In this document: in pieces, positions 50,408 through 58,513 of the stretch | How positions within the stretch are numbered: the stretch's first letter is position 1 | How the letters are laid out: every line of letters starts with the position of its first letter | Source of the DNA: JANMDU01 sp031418715 | Lineage (GTDB): Bacteria > Pseudomonadota > Gammaproteobacteria > Burkholderiales > Burkholderiaceae_C | Assembly: GCA_031418715.1 (NCBI GenBank) | Contig: JANOJL010000045.1 | Location: 310,001 to 374,000 of the forward strand | Reading direction: 5' to 3' | Length of the DNA stretch: 64,000 nucleotides | Made by a program: the position numbers and the translations under genes | Notes under the pieces: model-generated | What the model saw: the letters and a program-made list of their open reading frames with translations, nothing else | Databases searched by the model: none | Told to the model about the DNA's origin: nothing

Positions 50408-50851
50408 ATGAGCACTCTGGACGAACTAAAAAACACCGGCCTCAAAGCCACGCTGCCGCGCTTGAAGATCATGCAGATTTTCCAAAGCGGCGCGCAACGC
50501 CACATGACGGCCGAGGATGTTTACCGTGTTTTGCTGAATGAACGCACCGACATTGGCCTAGCCACCGTGTACCGCGTGCTCACGCAGTTTGAGCAGGCTG
50601 GCCTGATCACACGCAGCAATTTTGAGAGCGGCAAAGCAGTTTATGAGCTGAACGAAGGCACACACCACGATCATTTGGTTTGCCTCGATTGCGGCAGGGT
50701 AGAGGAGTTTCACGATGCTGAGATTGAAAAGCGCCAAACGGCTGTGGCGAAAACCAAAGGATTTGTCTTAGAAGAGCATGCGCTGTCGTTGTATGCGCGT
50801 TGCACCAAGACCGCCTGCCCGCATCGCCCCGCGGCGGCTAAAAGCACGTAA
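50408..50851 (+). CDS. fur: Ferric uptake regulator Fur
   Basis: 147 residues. Winged helix LKATLPRLKIMQIFQSGAQRHMTAEDVYRVL and TDIGLATVYRVLTQFEQAGLI, then the metal sites in THHDHLVCLDCGRVEEFHD and the C-terminal CTKTACPH. Classical iron-sensing Fur, adjacent to bamE as in Pseudomonas, Ralstonia and relatives. The start at 50408 (MSTLDELKN) was chosen; the 16-residue upstream extension is unconserved. Confidence 0.95.
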   Translation: MSTLDELKNTGLKATLPRLKIMQIFQSGAQRHMTAEDVYRVLLNERTDIGLATVYRVLTQFEQAGLITRSNFESGKAVYELNEGTHHDHLVCLDCGRVEEFHDAEIEKRQTAVAKTKGFVLEEHALSLYARCTKTACPHRPAAAKST

Positions 50852-50852
50852 T

Positions 50853-50916
50853 TTTAAATGAAATCGGCCTCTACCCGTTATAAAATGTACGTAGTTTGCT
50901 ATCTATTTAATAGTAA
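50853..50916 (-). repeat. Dispersed palindromic element between fur and pgpA
   Basis: TTTTAAATGAAATCGGCC, TCTACCCGTTATAAAATG, and GCTATCTATTTAATAGTA. Starts at the fur stop codon; near-consensus. Confidence 0.9.
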
Positions 50917-50934
50917 ACGAGTGGGGCTATAACG

Positions 50935-51486
50935 ATGCTTGAGCAGACCGTATTACCAGCTAAAGAGCCACTTTCTCCGCCTCTTCACCCACCCGTTTTG
51001 CGCCCTGGTGTGCGTTTCTTGCTCTCACATCCTGCCCATTTCATCGCTTTGGGCGCTGGCTCGGGGCTCTCACGCATCGCGCCTGGCACGCTGGGCACGC
51101 TCTGGGCTTGGGCGGCGTTTGCGGTGATGCAGTTGTATTTAACGAGTGCGCAAATCGGCTGGGTGATTGCGGCTTCGCTCCTTGTCGGTTGGTGGGCTTG
51201 CACGGTGACGGCCAAGAATCTTCGGGTGCTCGATCCAGGCGCGATTGTGTGGGACGAGGTGATTGCGTTTTGGATCATTCTCTGGCTGGTCTCGCCTGCT
51301 TCATGGCTGATGCAGCTGGCGGCGTTTGCGCTGTTTCGCTTCTTTGATGCCGTCAAGCCTGGCCCAGTGGCTTGGGCGGATGAGCTATTTCACGGCTTTG
51401 GCTGGAAGGGCGGTTTTGGCATTATTTTGGACGATCTGGTGGCTGCGGCCTGCACGCTGTTGGTGATTGCGATTTGGGTGTTTTGA
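50935..51486 (+). CDS. pgpA: Phosphatidylglycerophosphatase A
   Basis: 183 residues, three to four spans. GAGSGLSRIAPGTLGTLWAW, DPGAIVWDEVIAFWI and KPGPVAWADELFHGFGWKGGFGIILDDLVAA are the PgpA signature segments. Dephosphorylates phosphatidylglycerol phosphate in phospholipid synthesis. Followed by pncC with a small overlap or near overlap. Confidence 0.94.
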   Translation: MLEQTVLPAKEPLSPPLHPPVLRPGVRFLLSHPAHFIALGAGSGLSRIAPGTLGTLWAWAAFAVMQLYLTSAQIGWVIAASLLVGWWACTVTAKNLRVLDPGAIVWDEVIAFWIILWLVSPASWLMQLAAFALFRFFDAVKPGPVAWADELFHGFGWKGGFGIILDDLVAAACTLLVIAIWVF

Positions 51487-51497
51487 GGAATGATGTC

Positions 51498-52037
51498 GTG
51501 ACCCATGCGATGACAGATAACGCCAGCTTACTATTAAATCAGAAGCGTTCCACGCAAGTTCTATGTGGGCTACTGGCCGATTTACTTCTAAAAAATGAAT
51601 CAATGCTTGCCACGGCAGAAAGTTGCACTGGCGGCATGATCTCGGCGGCTTGTACAGATTTGGCAGGCTCATCCAACTGGTTCGAGCGTGGTTTTGTGAC
51701 ATATTCCAACGAAGCCAAAACTGAATTGCTCGGCGTGGATGCAGCGCTGATCGCAGAGCATGGCGCGGTGAGCGAAGCCGTGGCGCGTGCGATGGCGTTT
51801 GGCGCGGTGCGGCATTCGGCAGCCAAGGTGAGCATCGCCGTCACGGGTGTGGCGGGCCCCAGCGGTGGGAGCGCAGAAAAACCGGTGGGAACCGTCTGGT
51901 TTGGCTTTTATATCCACGGCTATTTGCACAGCGAAATGATGCGCTTTGAAGGCGATCGGGCTGTGGTGAGGGAGCAGACGGTTTTGCATGCTTTGCAGCG
52001 GTGTATGGCGCTTTTGGCAGCTCAGGACGCGGCTTGA
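51498..52037 (+). CDS. pncC: Nicotinamide-nucleotide amidase (CinA C-terminal domain type)
   Basis: About 179 residues. CinA-C signature MLATAESCTGGMISAACTD, then NWFERGFVTYSNEAK, SIAVTGVAGPSGGS, PVGTVWFGF. Deamidates NMN in pyridine nucleotide salvage. The N-terminal LLLNQKRSTQVLCGLLADL segment is encoded by a repeat copy (51528-51596) and is probably not ancestral. The start is uncertain: GTG 51498 has GAGG nine bases upstream; ATG 51510 and TTG 51474 are alternatives. A GC-rich nested inverted repeat follows the stop in the convergent gap. Confidence 0.88.
   Translation: MTHAMTDNASLLLNQKRSTQVLCGLLADLLLKNESMLATAESCTGGMISAACTDLAGSSNWFERGFVTYSNEAKTELLGVDAALIAEHGAVSEAVARAMAFGAVRHSAAKVSIAVTGVAGPSGGSAEKPVGTVWFGFYIHGYLHSEMMRFEGDRAVVREQTVLHALQRCMALLAAQDAA
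51528..51596 (+). repeat. Dispersed palindromic element inside the start of pncC
   Basis: TTACTATTAAATCAGAAGC, AGTTCTATGTGGGCTACTGG, CCGATTTACTTCTAAAAAATG. Diverged (ATAACGG is ATGTGGG) but same order and spacing. Gives PncC an N-terminal extension. Confidence 0.65.
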
Positions 52038-52120
52038 AAAAGGGCATGGAAAATCCTGTGCATCGGGCGCGGCGACTGCCTAGCCGCAGCAGACGTGGCG
52101 CCCAAAATGAACTGGGGTAA

Positions 52121-53305
52121 TCAGGCGGTGACGATGAATTTATCCAAGGCTCGCCGTGGCGTAGCAGGTGAGGGCTCGGGCACATAGCCAATTCGGCAAA
52201 GCATCTGTACCGTGGGGTCAGCAGCGCTGCGAGGGGCACTTTGGTTGAGCACGAGCTGATGCACTTGCTCGTAATGCGGCTTCATCTCGGGAAACTCTTG
52301 CAAGGCTTGGCTCAGCGGGTGCATAGCGATGCCTTGGGCAGTCGCTTGCAATTGCAAGCGCACATACATACGCCCGGCCTCCACTTGATCAAGTCGTGTG
52401 TTTTTACCGGTGATCCAAACAAATCCCATTGCAGTCTTACTGGTGCCATCAAAGCGCTCGATGAATTTTTTCTCGGCGGTGCTGCCCGCAGGTGTCGGCT
52501 GGCTTCGATCAAACTGACCCAAAGCGGTGAGCGTGCGTACCATCAGCGAGTTGATCGAAATGCCATCACGGTTTTGCAGAATTTCGTCGGGCCCCACGCG
52601 CACGAGGCGGATGCTTTCCAAATTCGTGCGAGGGGTGCGCAGCTCAACAAATGCTGAGTCTAAGCAAAGCTTGCGCAAGGGTGCAAGACGCTGCTCCTGC
52701 ACTGTGCCGCCACATTGCATGCGCGAAGTGCCGCCAGCGGCTAGGATACGTTGTAGGTTGTTGTCGGATACAGGCTTTGCTGCGTCAAAGTTCACCTTCA
52801 CCGTGTGACGTTTCAAAATCTGCGCAAAAAGTGCATCTTTTTGTCCGCCGGGTGCAATGCTGATGCGAGCCACCGGTGGCTTCATAGCTGCGCGCCAATC
52901 CTTCAATTCAGCAGGTAACTCGCCTTGCGGCCACATCTGCACATCAGCGCGCAAGCCCTGCTCAGCAAGCGCCATCACCAGCAGCTCAAGAAATGCGCCA
53001 TGACCCACCATGATTTGTCGGCCAAACGGATCCGTCTCAGGCAAGACGCGCTGTGGATCGGTGCGCAGGGTGATCACATTGGCCTCACGTAAATCCACCA
53101 ACCATGGCTGAAGGTTGTGCGGGTTAGGCGCTGTGATCGCATAGGCTAAAGCCCGGCGGCGCGGCTCAGTCTCGCTATTCGTAGGGCCATTCCATGCCTC
53201 AAGAGCCTGAGCTGGTATAGCGCTGCTGATGCAACCACTCAAACTCAGGGTGGCCGCTGCTACCGCACCACCACCTACCAAACGTATAAATTGACGACGA
53301 CTCAT
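52121..53305 (-). CDS. Tat-exported nitroreductase-family lipoprotein-like protein
   Basis: 394 residues. Twin-arginine signal SRRQFIRLVGGGAVAA with a possible lipobox LSLSGC. Nitroreductase/Acg-type fold: APNPHNLQPWLVDL, LLVMALAEQGLRADVQ, LQLQATAQGIAMHPLSQ and the C-terminal MLCRIGYVPEPSPATPRR. Presumably an FMN-dependent enzyme in the periplasm; substrate unknown. GGAG eight bases before the ATG. Upstream neighbour is a membrane protein 33 bases away, probably one operon. Confidence 0.82.
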   Translation of the reverse strand: MSRRQFIRLVGGGAVAAATLSLSGCISSAIPAQALEAWNGPTNSETEPRRRALAYAITAPNPHNLQPWLVDLREANVITLRTDPQRVLPETDPFGRQIMVGHGAFLELLVMALAEQGLRADVQMWPQGELPAELKDWRAAMKPPVARISIAPGGQKDALFAQILKRHTVKVNFDAAKPVSDNNLQRILAAGGTSRMQCGGTVQEQRLAPLRKLCLDSAFVELRTPRTNLESIRLVRVGPDEILQNRDGISINSLMVRTLTALGQFDRSQPTPAGSTAEKKFIERFDGTSKTAMGFVWITGKNTRLDQVEAGRMYVRLQLQATAQGIAMHPLSQALQEFPEMKPHYEQVHQLVLNQSAPRSAADPTVQMLCRIGYVPEPSPATPRRALDKFIVTA

Positions 53306-53338
53306 GATGTTCTCCAAATAGAAGTTGAAAGCAGGGCT

Positions 53339-54196
53339 TTACGCCCAGAAGGGTTGTCCGCGCAGCGCTTGAACGAATGTCCAGGTACACCATGCGCTAA
53401 ACAGCAGTACGAAGCCCCAGACGGCAGGCAAAGCAACACGCTGGGGCGTCTGCAAACGATGCAAGACCCAGCCAAAGAAAGGAATGAAATGCATGGCGTG
53501 GATGCCAAAGAAATGCGCAACGCGTAAGTCACCACCCTGGCGAGACCAGTTCACCAAGGGCAGGCCACCAGCGTCGGTGCGGGCTGCGCCCACCCAATGG
53601 CCAGTTTGCTGGCCACTGAGATAGCCTCCAAAACCTGCGCCCAAAAAAAATGTGGCGAGTAATCCAAGCACGATCGACCACTTGAGTGCTGCGGATAGCG
53701 CATAGTCTTTAGAGCGAGCAATCAAGATGCTCAACACCAAAGAAGCGCTCACCAGCAGCCCAGCGCCCACACCCATCAAGGTATACATCCATGCATCAAA
53801 CGATGTGGCCGTGTTGAAATGCGAGGCCTTGCCTTGCGCACCCTGCAGCGAGATATAGGCTACCTCAAACAAACTGCTGAGCAAGGCCACCCAGACCACA
53901 TATTTGGCCGAGCTGCTTTGCAACGCAGGCTTGGGCAACCCAACCATGAAAAACGCCAAGGTGAGCAAATAAACCCCCGTGGACACTTGAAACTTCCAGG
54001 GCTTGAGCCAAACGCTCACGCCTTGAAACAAGCGAGGATCTACAAGGGCTAAAGCAGCCGTGATGCATGAAAGCAGCAGCAGCCCGAGCCCGCCCCAATA
54101 CAGCAAAGGAGCAGTCAGCCTCAATGCGGTCAGGCCGTTGTGCAGCAACGCGCTGGGCGGGGAAGCTGTGCCGGTGCGATGGAGGGCCTGTTGCAT
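53339..54196 (-). CDS. Multi-span membrane protein of unknown function
   Basis: 285 residues with about seven hydrophobic segments (starting LTAPLLYWGGLGLLLLSCIT; GVYLLTLAFFMVGL; AKYVVWVALLSSLFEV; WMYTLMGVGAGLLV; WSIVLGLLATFFLGAGFG; GFVLLFSAWCTWTFV). Charged HFFGIHAMHFIPFFGW near residue 230 has several His that could bind haem or metal. I do not recognise the family. Divergent from a LysR gene and followed by the Tat nitroreductase; a redox partner role is conceivable. Confidence 0.72.
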   Translation of the reverse strand: MQQALHRTGTASPPSALLHNGLTALRLTAPLLYWGGLGLLLLSCITAALALVDPRLFQGVSVWLKPWKFQVSTGVYLLTLAFFMVGLPKPALQSSSAKYVVWVALLSSLFEVAYISLQGAQGKASHFNTATSFDAWMYTLMGVGAGLLVSASLVLSILIARSKDYALSAALKWSIVLGLLATFFLGAGFGGYLSGQQTGHWVGAARTDAGGLPLVNWSRQGGDLRVAHFFGIHAMHFIPFFGWVLHRLQTPQRVALPAVWGFVLLFSAWCTWTFVQALRGQPFWA

Positions 54197-54229
54197 GGTG
54201 AATCTTTCAAATCAAACGTCGATGCGAGG

Positions 54230-54259
54230 ATTGTGGAAAAATATTGGCTGTTGCACAAT
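54230..54259. promoter_or_regulatory. Candidate LysR operator between divergent genes
   Basis: ATTGTG (54230-54235) and CACAAT (54254-54259) form an inverted repeat with 18 bases between. It sits in the 119-base gap between the membrane-protein gene and the LysR gene, the usual place for LysR control. Confidence 0.4.
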
Positions 54260-54315
54260 TGCCTAACTGTTCACACCAGAAATTCAAAAATGAATACCGC
54301 CCATGATTGCCGCCT

Positions 54316-55200
54316 ATGACTCATTCTTTCGACTGGACGCTCGTGCGCTCCTTCCTCGCCGCGCTGGAGCATGGCAGCTTGCTGGGCGCTGCGCGGGCTT
54401 TGAATTCAAGCCAGCCGACACTCGGAAGGCACATCGCTGAGCTGGAATCTCAACTGGCCACCACACTATTTGAGCGCACAGGGCGCGGCTTGCTGCCCAC
54501 GGCAATGGCGCTCAAGCTGGCAGATTCGGCGCGGGCGATGGAAGCGGGGGCGATGCAGCTTGCTCGCCAAGCTTCGGGCGAGCAATCCAAGTTGGCAGGC
54601 TCGGTGCGCATCAGCGCCAGCCAGCCCGTGGCTTGCGTGCTCTTGCCGCCGCTGCTGGCACAGATGCGCTTGGTGTTACCTGAGATTACTGTGCAACTGG
54701 TGGTGAGCAACGAAGTGAGCAATCTGCTCAAGCGTGAGGCGGATATTGCGCTACGCATGGTGCAGCCCGATCAAGGCAGCTTGATTGCCAAGCGGATTGG
54801 CCAGATCAAGATCAGCGCCTATGCGCATCGCGACTATCTGCGACGCCGTGGTGTGCCCAAACAACCCGCTGATTTATCGCAACACGATCTGATTGGCAGT
54901 GACACCGATCAAGCCATCGAACGCGGCGCAGTGGCCATGGGACTGACGCTTCAGCCCGGTCAGATCGTGTTGCGCACCGATGATTTGATCGCCTGCGCAG
55001 AAGCTGTGCGCGCGGGTATGGGCATTGGTTTTCTTGCGGATTATGTGGGGCGCGCAGATACCGAGCTGGTGCCATTGTTGCCGATGTTGCCACTGCCGCC
55101 TTTACCGATGTGGCTGGTGGTACACCGGGAAATCCGCAGCAACAGGCGCATCAAAGCGGTGTACGATTTCCTTGGCAGCCATTTGCCAAAAATTCTCTGA
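54316..55200 (+). CDS. LysR-family transcriptional regulator
   Basis: 294 residues. Winged helix TLVRSFLAALEHGSLLGAARALNSSQPTLGRHIAELESQL at the N-terminus, then the periplasmic-binding-like effector domain (SVRISASQPVACVLLPPLL, VVSNEVSNLLKREADIALR, MGIGFLADYVGRADTELVPLLP). Effector unknown. Divergent from the membrane-protein/nitroreductase pair and followed closely by an NTF2-like gene, so it may control both sides. Confidence 0.93.
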   Translation: MTHSFDWTLVRSFLAALEHGSLLGAARALNSSQPTLGRHIAELESQLATTLFERTGRGLLPTAMALKLADSARAMEAGAMQLARQASGEQSKLAGSVRISASQPVACVLLPPLLAQMRLVLPEITVQLVVSNEVSNLLKREADIALRMVQPDQGSLIAKRIGQIKISAYAHRDYLRRRGVPKQPADLSQHDLIGSDTDQAIERGAVAMGLTLQPGQIVLRTDDLIACAEAVRAGMGIGFLADYVGRADTELVPLLPMLPLPPLPMWLVVHREIRSNRRIKAVYDFLGSHLPKIL

Positions 55201-55210
55201 AAGACATTCT

Positions 55211-55699
55211 ATGAGCAGCGCCACGATCACCAAGTTTTATACCGCCTTTGCCGAGCTCAATGCAGAGACAATGGCCACCTGCTATGACGACAACGCCAGC
55301 TTTCAAGACGAAGCTTTCAAGCTGCAAGGTAAGAAGGAGATCATGGGTATGTGGGGCATGCTCTGCGATACCGTCAAGGCCAAGAGCCGTGCGGATTGGA
55401 AATTTAGCTTCTCACAAGTTGCTGCCTCTGGGAATCAAGGCAGTGCGCATTGGGAGCCGATTTACCGTTTTTCAGCCACCAACCGGATGGTTTGTAACGT
55501 GATTGATGCAGAATTCACTTTCAATGAGCAGGGCTTGATCCTCACGCACAGAGATCGGTTTGATTTTTGGAGCTGGTCTCGTCAGGCTCTCGGTGCGCCT
55601 GGTCTGTTGCTGGGCTGGAGCAGCTTTCTGCGTAACAAAGTGCAGCAGCAAGCGAATGCGACTTTAAGAAAATACCTTCAAACCAAGGCCAACAAATGA
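55211..55699 (+). CDS. NTF2-like (SnoaL-type) protein
   Basis: 162 residues. Cone-fold features: ITKFYTAFAELNAETMATCYDDNASFQDEAF, KEIMGMWGMLCD, NVIDAEFTFNEQGLILTHRDRFDFWSWSRQALG. Likely small-molecule isomerase/hydratase or binding protein. The start is 10 bases after lysR, and its stop overlaps the next ATG (ATGA), so the two products are probably made together. Confidence 0.85.
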   Translation: MSSATITKFYTAFAELNAETMATCYDDNASFQDEAFKLQGKKEIMGMWGMLCDTVKAKSRADWKFSFSQVAASGNQGSAHWEPIYRFSATNRMVCNVIDAEFTFNEQGLILTHRDRFDFWSWSRQALGAPGLLLGWSSFLRNKVQQQANATLRKYLQTKANK

Positions 55700-57345
55700 T
55701 TCAAGAATTGATCGAGCGAGCGAACACGCACGCCCCTGTGCGCTACAGCGCCTTTTTTACTTGCATCGCCCTCGCATTACTCTCACTGTTCAGTGTGATT
55801 GTGTTTGGTGTGGGCTGGATTTGGGCTTTGGTATTCATGGGGCTCACCGCGTTAGGTATTCGTGACTTAAGGCAAAGTAAGCATGCTGTTCTGCGCAATT
55901 ACCCCGTGATTGGCCACATCCGCTTTATGCTGGAGTTCATTCGCCCCGAAATTCGGCAGTATTTTCTTGAAGCCGATCACGATGCTACGCCGTTTTCCCG
56001 CGCTCAGCGCTCGCTCGTGTATGCCCGCGCGAAGGGCGACAGCGACAAGCGGCCGTTTGGCACGCAACTGGATGTGGGCGCAGATGGCTATGAATGGATC
56101 AACCATTCCGTTGCGCCCACGCGCATCGCCAGCCATGACTTTCGTATCACGATTGGCACGCCCGGTAATGGCTGCACGCAGCCTTATGCGGCCAGTGTTT
56201 TCAATATTTCCGCCATGAGCTTTGGCGCGCTAAGCGCCAATGCCATCCTCGCGCTCAACCAAGGCGCCAAAGCGGGCGGCTTCGCACATGATACGGGCGA
56301 GGGCTCAATCAGCGTGCACCATCGCCAACACGGCGGAGATTTGATCTGGGAAATTGGCTCGGGCTATTTCGGTTGCCGCAATGACGATGGCACGTTCAAC
56401 GCTGAAAAATTCCAAGCCAGTGCCTGCGACCCGCAAGTCAAGATGATTGAGCTCAAACTGAGCCAAGGTGCTAAACCTGGGCATGGCGGTTTGCTGCCCG
56501 GCTCTAAGGTGACGGCTGAAATTGCTCAGGCGCGTGGCGTGCCGCAAGGCGTGGATTGTGTCTCGCCTGCAGCGCACAGCGCGTTTTCTACCCCGCTAGA
56601 AATGATGACGTTCATCGCTGAGTTGCGCACGCTCTCAGGCGGAAAGCCCGTGGGCTTTAAGCTGTGTATCGGCCATCCGTGGGAATGGTTTGCTATGGTG
56701 AAGGCGATGCTTGCCACAGGCATCACGCCTGATTTCATCGTGGTCGATGGCGCTGAAGGCGGCACAGGCGCAGCGCCAGTGGAGTTCACCGATCATGTGG
56801 GGGCACCGTTGCAAGAGGGCTTGCTGTTGGTGCACAACACGCTCAAGGGCGCGGGTCTGCGCTCTCGCATCCGCATTGGTTGCGCGGGTAAAGTGGTGAG
56901 CGCGTTTGACATGGCTCGCATGATGGCCTTGGGCGCTGACTGGTGCAACTCAGCACGGGGCTTCATGTTTGCCTTGGGCTGCATTCAAGCACAGGCCTGC
57001 CACACGGGGCATTGTCCCACAGGCGTGACGACGCAAGATGCGTATCGCCAGCAGGCGCTGCATGTGCCGAGCAAGGCTGAGCGTGTGGCGCATTTTCATC
57101 AGCAGACCCTGCATGCCTTACAAGAAATTGTGCAGGCGGCGGGCTTGAAGCATCCCAGCGAGATCACCGCCCATCACATCGTGCGCCGCGTGAATGACAA
57201 CGAAGTGCGCCTCCTGGCCAATCTCGTGCCGCAAGTGGCGGATGGCAGTTTGCTAAAAGAAGATCTGAGCGACACACACAATGTCTTTCGCCTGTATTGG
57301 CCACGTTCGCATGCTTCTGTATTTGCGTTGACCTCGGCCACCTAA
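55696..57345 (+). CDS. Membrane-anchored FMN-binding glutamate-synthase-like protein
   Basis: 549 residues. Two hydrophobic segments at about 18-60, then a GltB-type FMN/Fe-S synthase domain: SAMSFGALSANAILALNQGAKAGGF, HDTGEGSISVHH, GSGYFGCRNDDGTF, PGHGGLLPGSKVTAEIAQARG, DGAEGGTGAAP, and the cluster-binding GCIQAQACHTGHCPTGVTTQD Cys set. No glutaminase domain, so ammonia or another donor would be used. The family is common but functionally obscure. Coupled to an NTF2-like gene. Confidence 0.9.
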   Translation: MIQELIERANTHAPVRYSAFFTCIALALLSLFSVIVFGVGWIWALVFMGLTALGIRDLRQSKHAVLRNYPVIGHIRFMLEFIRPEIRQYFLEADHDATPFSRAQRSLVYARAKGDSDKRPFGTQLDVGADGYEWINHSVAPTRIASHDFRITIGTPGNGCTQPYAASVFNISAMSFGALSANAILALNQGAKAGGFAHDTGEGSISVHHRQHGGDLIWEIGSGYFGCRNDDGTFNAEKFQASACDPQVKMIELKLSQGAKPGHGGLLPGSKVTAEIAQARGVPQGVDCVSPAAHSAFSTPLEMMTFIAELRTLSGGKPVGFKLCIGHPWEWFAMVKAMLATGITPDFIVVDGAEGGTGAAPVEFTDHVGAPLQEGLLLVHNTLKGAGLRSRIRIGCAGKVVSAFDMARMMALGADWCNSARGFMFALGCIQAQACHTGHCPTGVTTQDAYRQQALHVPSKAERVAHFHQQTLHALQEIVQAAGLKHPSEITAHHIVRRVNDNEVRLLANLVPQVADGSLLKEDLSDTHNVFRLYWPRSHASVFALTSAT

Positions 57346-57365
57346 ACAGCCGCCGATGGCACGAG

Positions 57366-58406
57366 TCAAAACAGCGATTGCAGCTCACCCGCCATCGTGT
57401 TCATGCGCTGCCCCACGCGCTGAAGCAACCATTTGCCAGTGGTGTCAAAAGTACCGGGCAGTGAAGAGCCATCGCTGGCAGGATCGGATTGCGACGCGGT
57501 AGAGATACTACGCGTCAGATACAAACCAAACAGGTCTCGTTCGAGCAGATGCGCAATGCTTGGCAGTACTCTTTGCAGCTGCTCCAAGGTGGATGGTTGT
57601 AGCCAGAGGCGATCCAGCAAAGCGGCATGACGCGGATAGAGCAGCGAAGTGCGCACCCGAGGGTTGCGGCGCACATGAATCGGCTTGATCAGGTAGCGCT
57701 TGGGCAGCTCTGATTGATGGCAGTGCATGGCATACACCCAAGCCACCTCGTCCATGCTGCATTCCATGAAGTGCGCTGGCGCAAAGTTGGCCGATTTCGG
57801 GCGACGCAACCAAGCATCGGCATTGATATCGACCGGGCGCGTCCCGGGGCGCATCAGCACACGTCGCTGCGGCGCATCAATGATGGCGTCTAATCTGCCG
57901 TTTTGCTCCAAATGGAAGGTGTGACTCCCATCGAGCTCTTCGCGCCGATCCGTCAGCTCCTTGGCCAAAGCAAACAGGGCGCACAAAGGGCGAAGGATCG
58001 TCTCAAAATGCTGAAGGGTGCCCGACATGCTCGCCGCCGAGCCCAGGTCAAACATCGGATACGTTTTGACATCGATGCCCAAGGATTGGAGATGCACGAT
58101 ATCGCTGAGTGCAAAAGGCAAACGAATACCATCGAGCTCAGCGCCAAGCGGTGCTTTCTCCTTGGCATTCTGCAAGGCGCGATCAAACTGAAGATGCGAT
58201 GCAAAACCTTGGGCTACGCCAGCACCCCTGATCAACAAGGCATCTGCTTCACTGAAATCAACCACTTGCCAGACCGGCTGCTGCTCTGCTTCGTCCGCGT
58301 CGCCTTTCTTCAGTTCAGCACCATAGTTCTCTAACCAGCTGCGCACAGCAGCTTCCGAAGAGGCATCAAAACCCATCAGTCCCAAATACAGCCGGGGGTG
58401 TTGCAT
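57366..58406 (-). CDS. Uncharacterised protein (346 residues)
   Basis: Soluble, no signal peptide. Visible blocks: LYLGLMGFDASSEAAVRSWLENYG, DFSEADALLIRGAGV, RLPFALSDIVHLQSLGIDVKTYPMFDLGS, RLDAIIDAPQRRVLMRPGTRPVDINADAWLRRP, HCHQSELPKRYLIKPIHVRRNPRVRTSLLYPRHAALLDRLW. I do not recognise a family. Convergent with the glutamate-synthase-like gene; the 21-base gap leaves little room for a terminator. An in-frame extension to 58436 is possible. Confidence 0.7.
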   Translation of the reverse strand: MQHPRLYLGLMGFDASSEAAVRSWLENYGAELKKGDADEAEQQPVWQVVDFSEADALLIRGAGVAQGFASHLQFDRALQNAKEKAPLGAELDGIRLPFALSDIVHLQSLGIDVKTYPMFDLGSAASMSGTLQHFETILRPLCALFALAKELTDRREELDGSHTFHLEQNGRLDAIIDAPQRRVLMRPGTRPVDINADAWLRRPKSANFAPAHFMECSMDEVAWVYAMHCHQSELPKRYLIKPIHVRRNPRVRTSLLYPRHAALLDRLWLQPSTLEQLQRVLPSIAHLLERDLFGLYLTRSISTASQSDPASDGSSLPGTFDTTGKWLLQRVGQRMNTMAGELQSLF

Positions 58407-58513
58407 GTTGTTTTTTTCGGGGAATGGTTCAACCAAAGATCATTTATAGGGCATTTATAGGGCATTCTTACGGATTGTGCAATACTCAAACTTGACGATT
58501 TTTAAAGCTTGCT

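Noticed and set aside
58441..58466. Tandem duplication upstream of the orphan gene
   Set aside because: ATTTATAGGGC repeated twice; too short and isolated to call a functional repeat.
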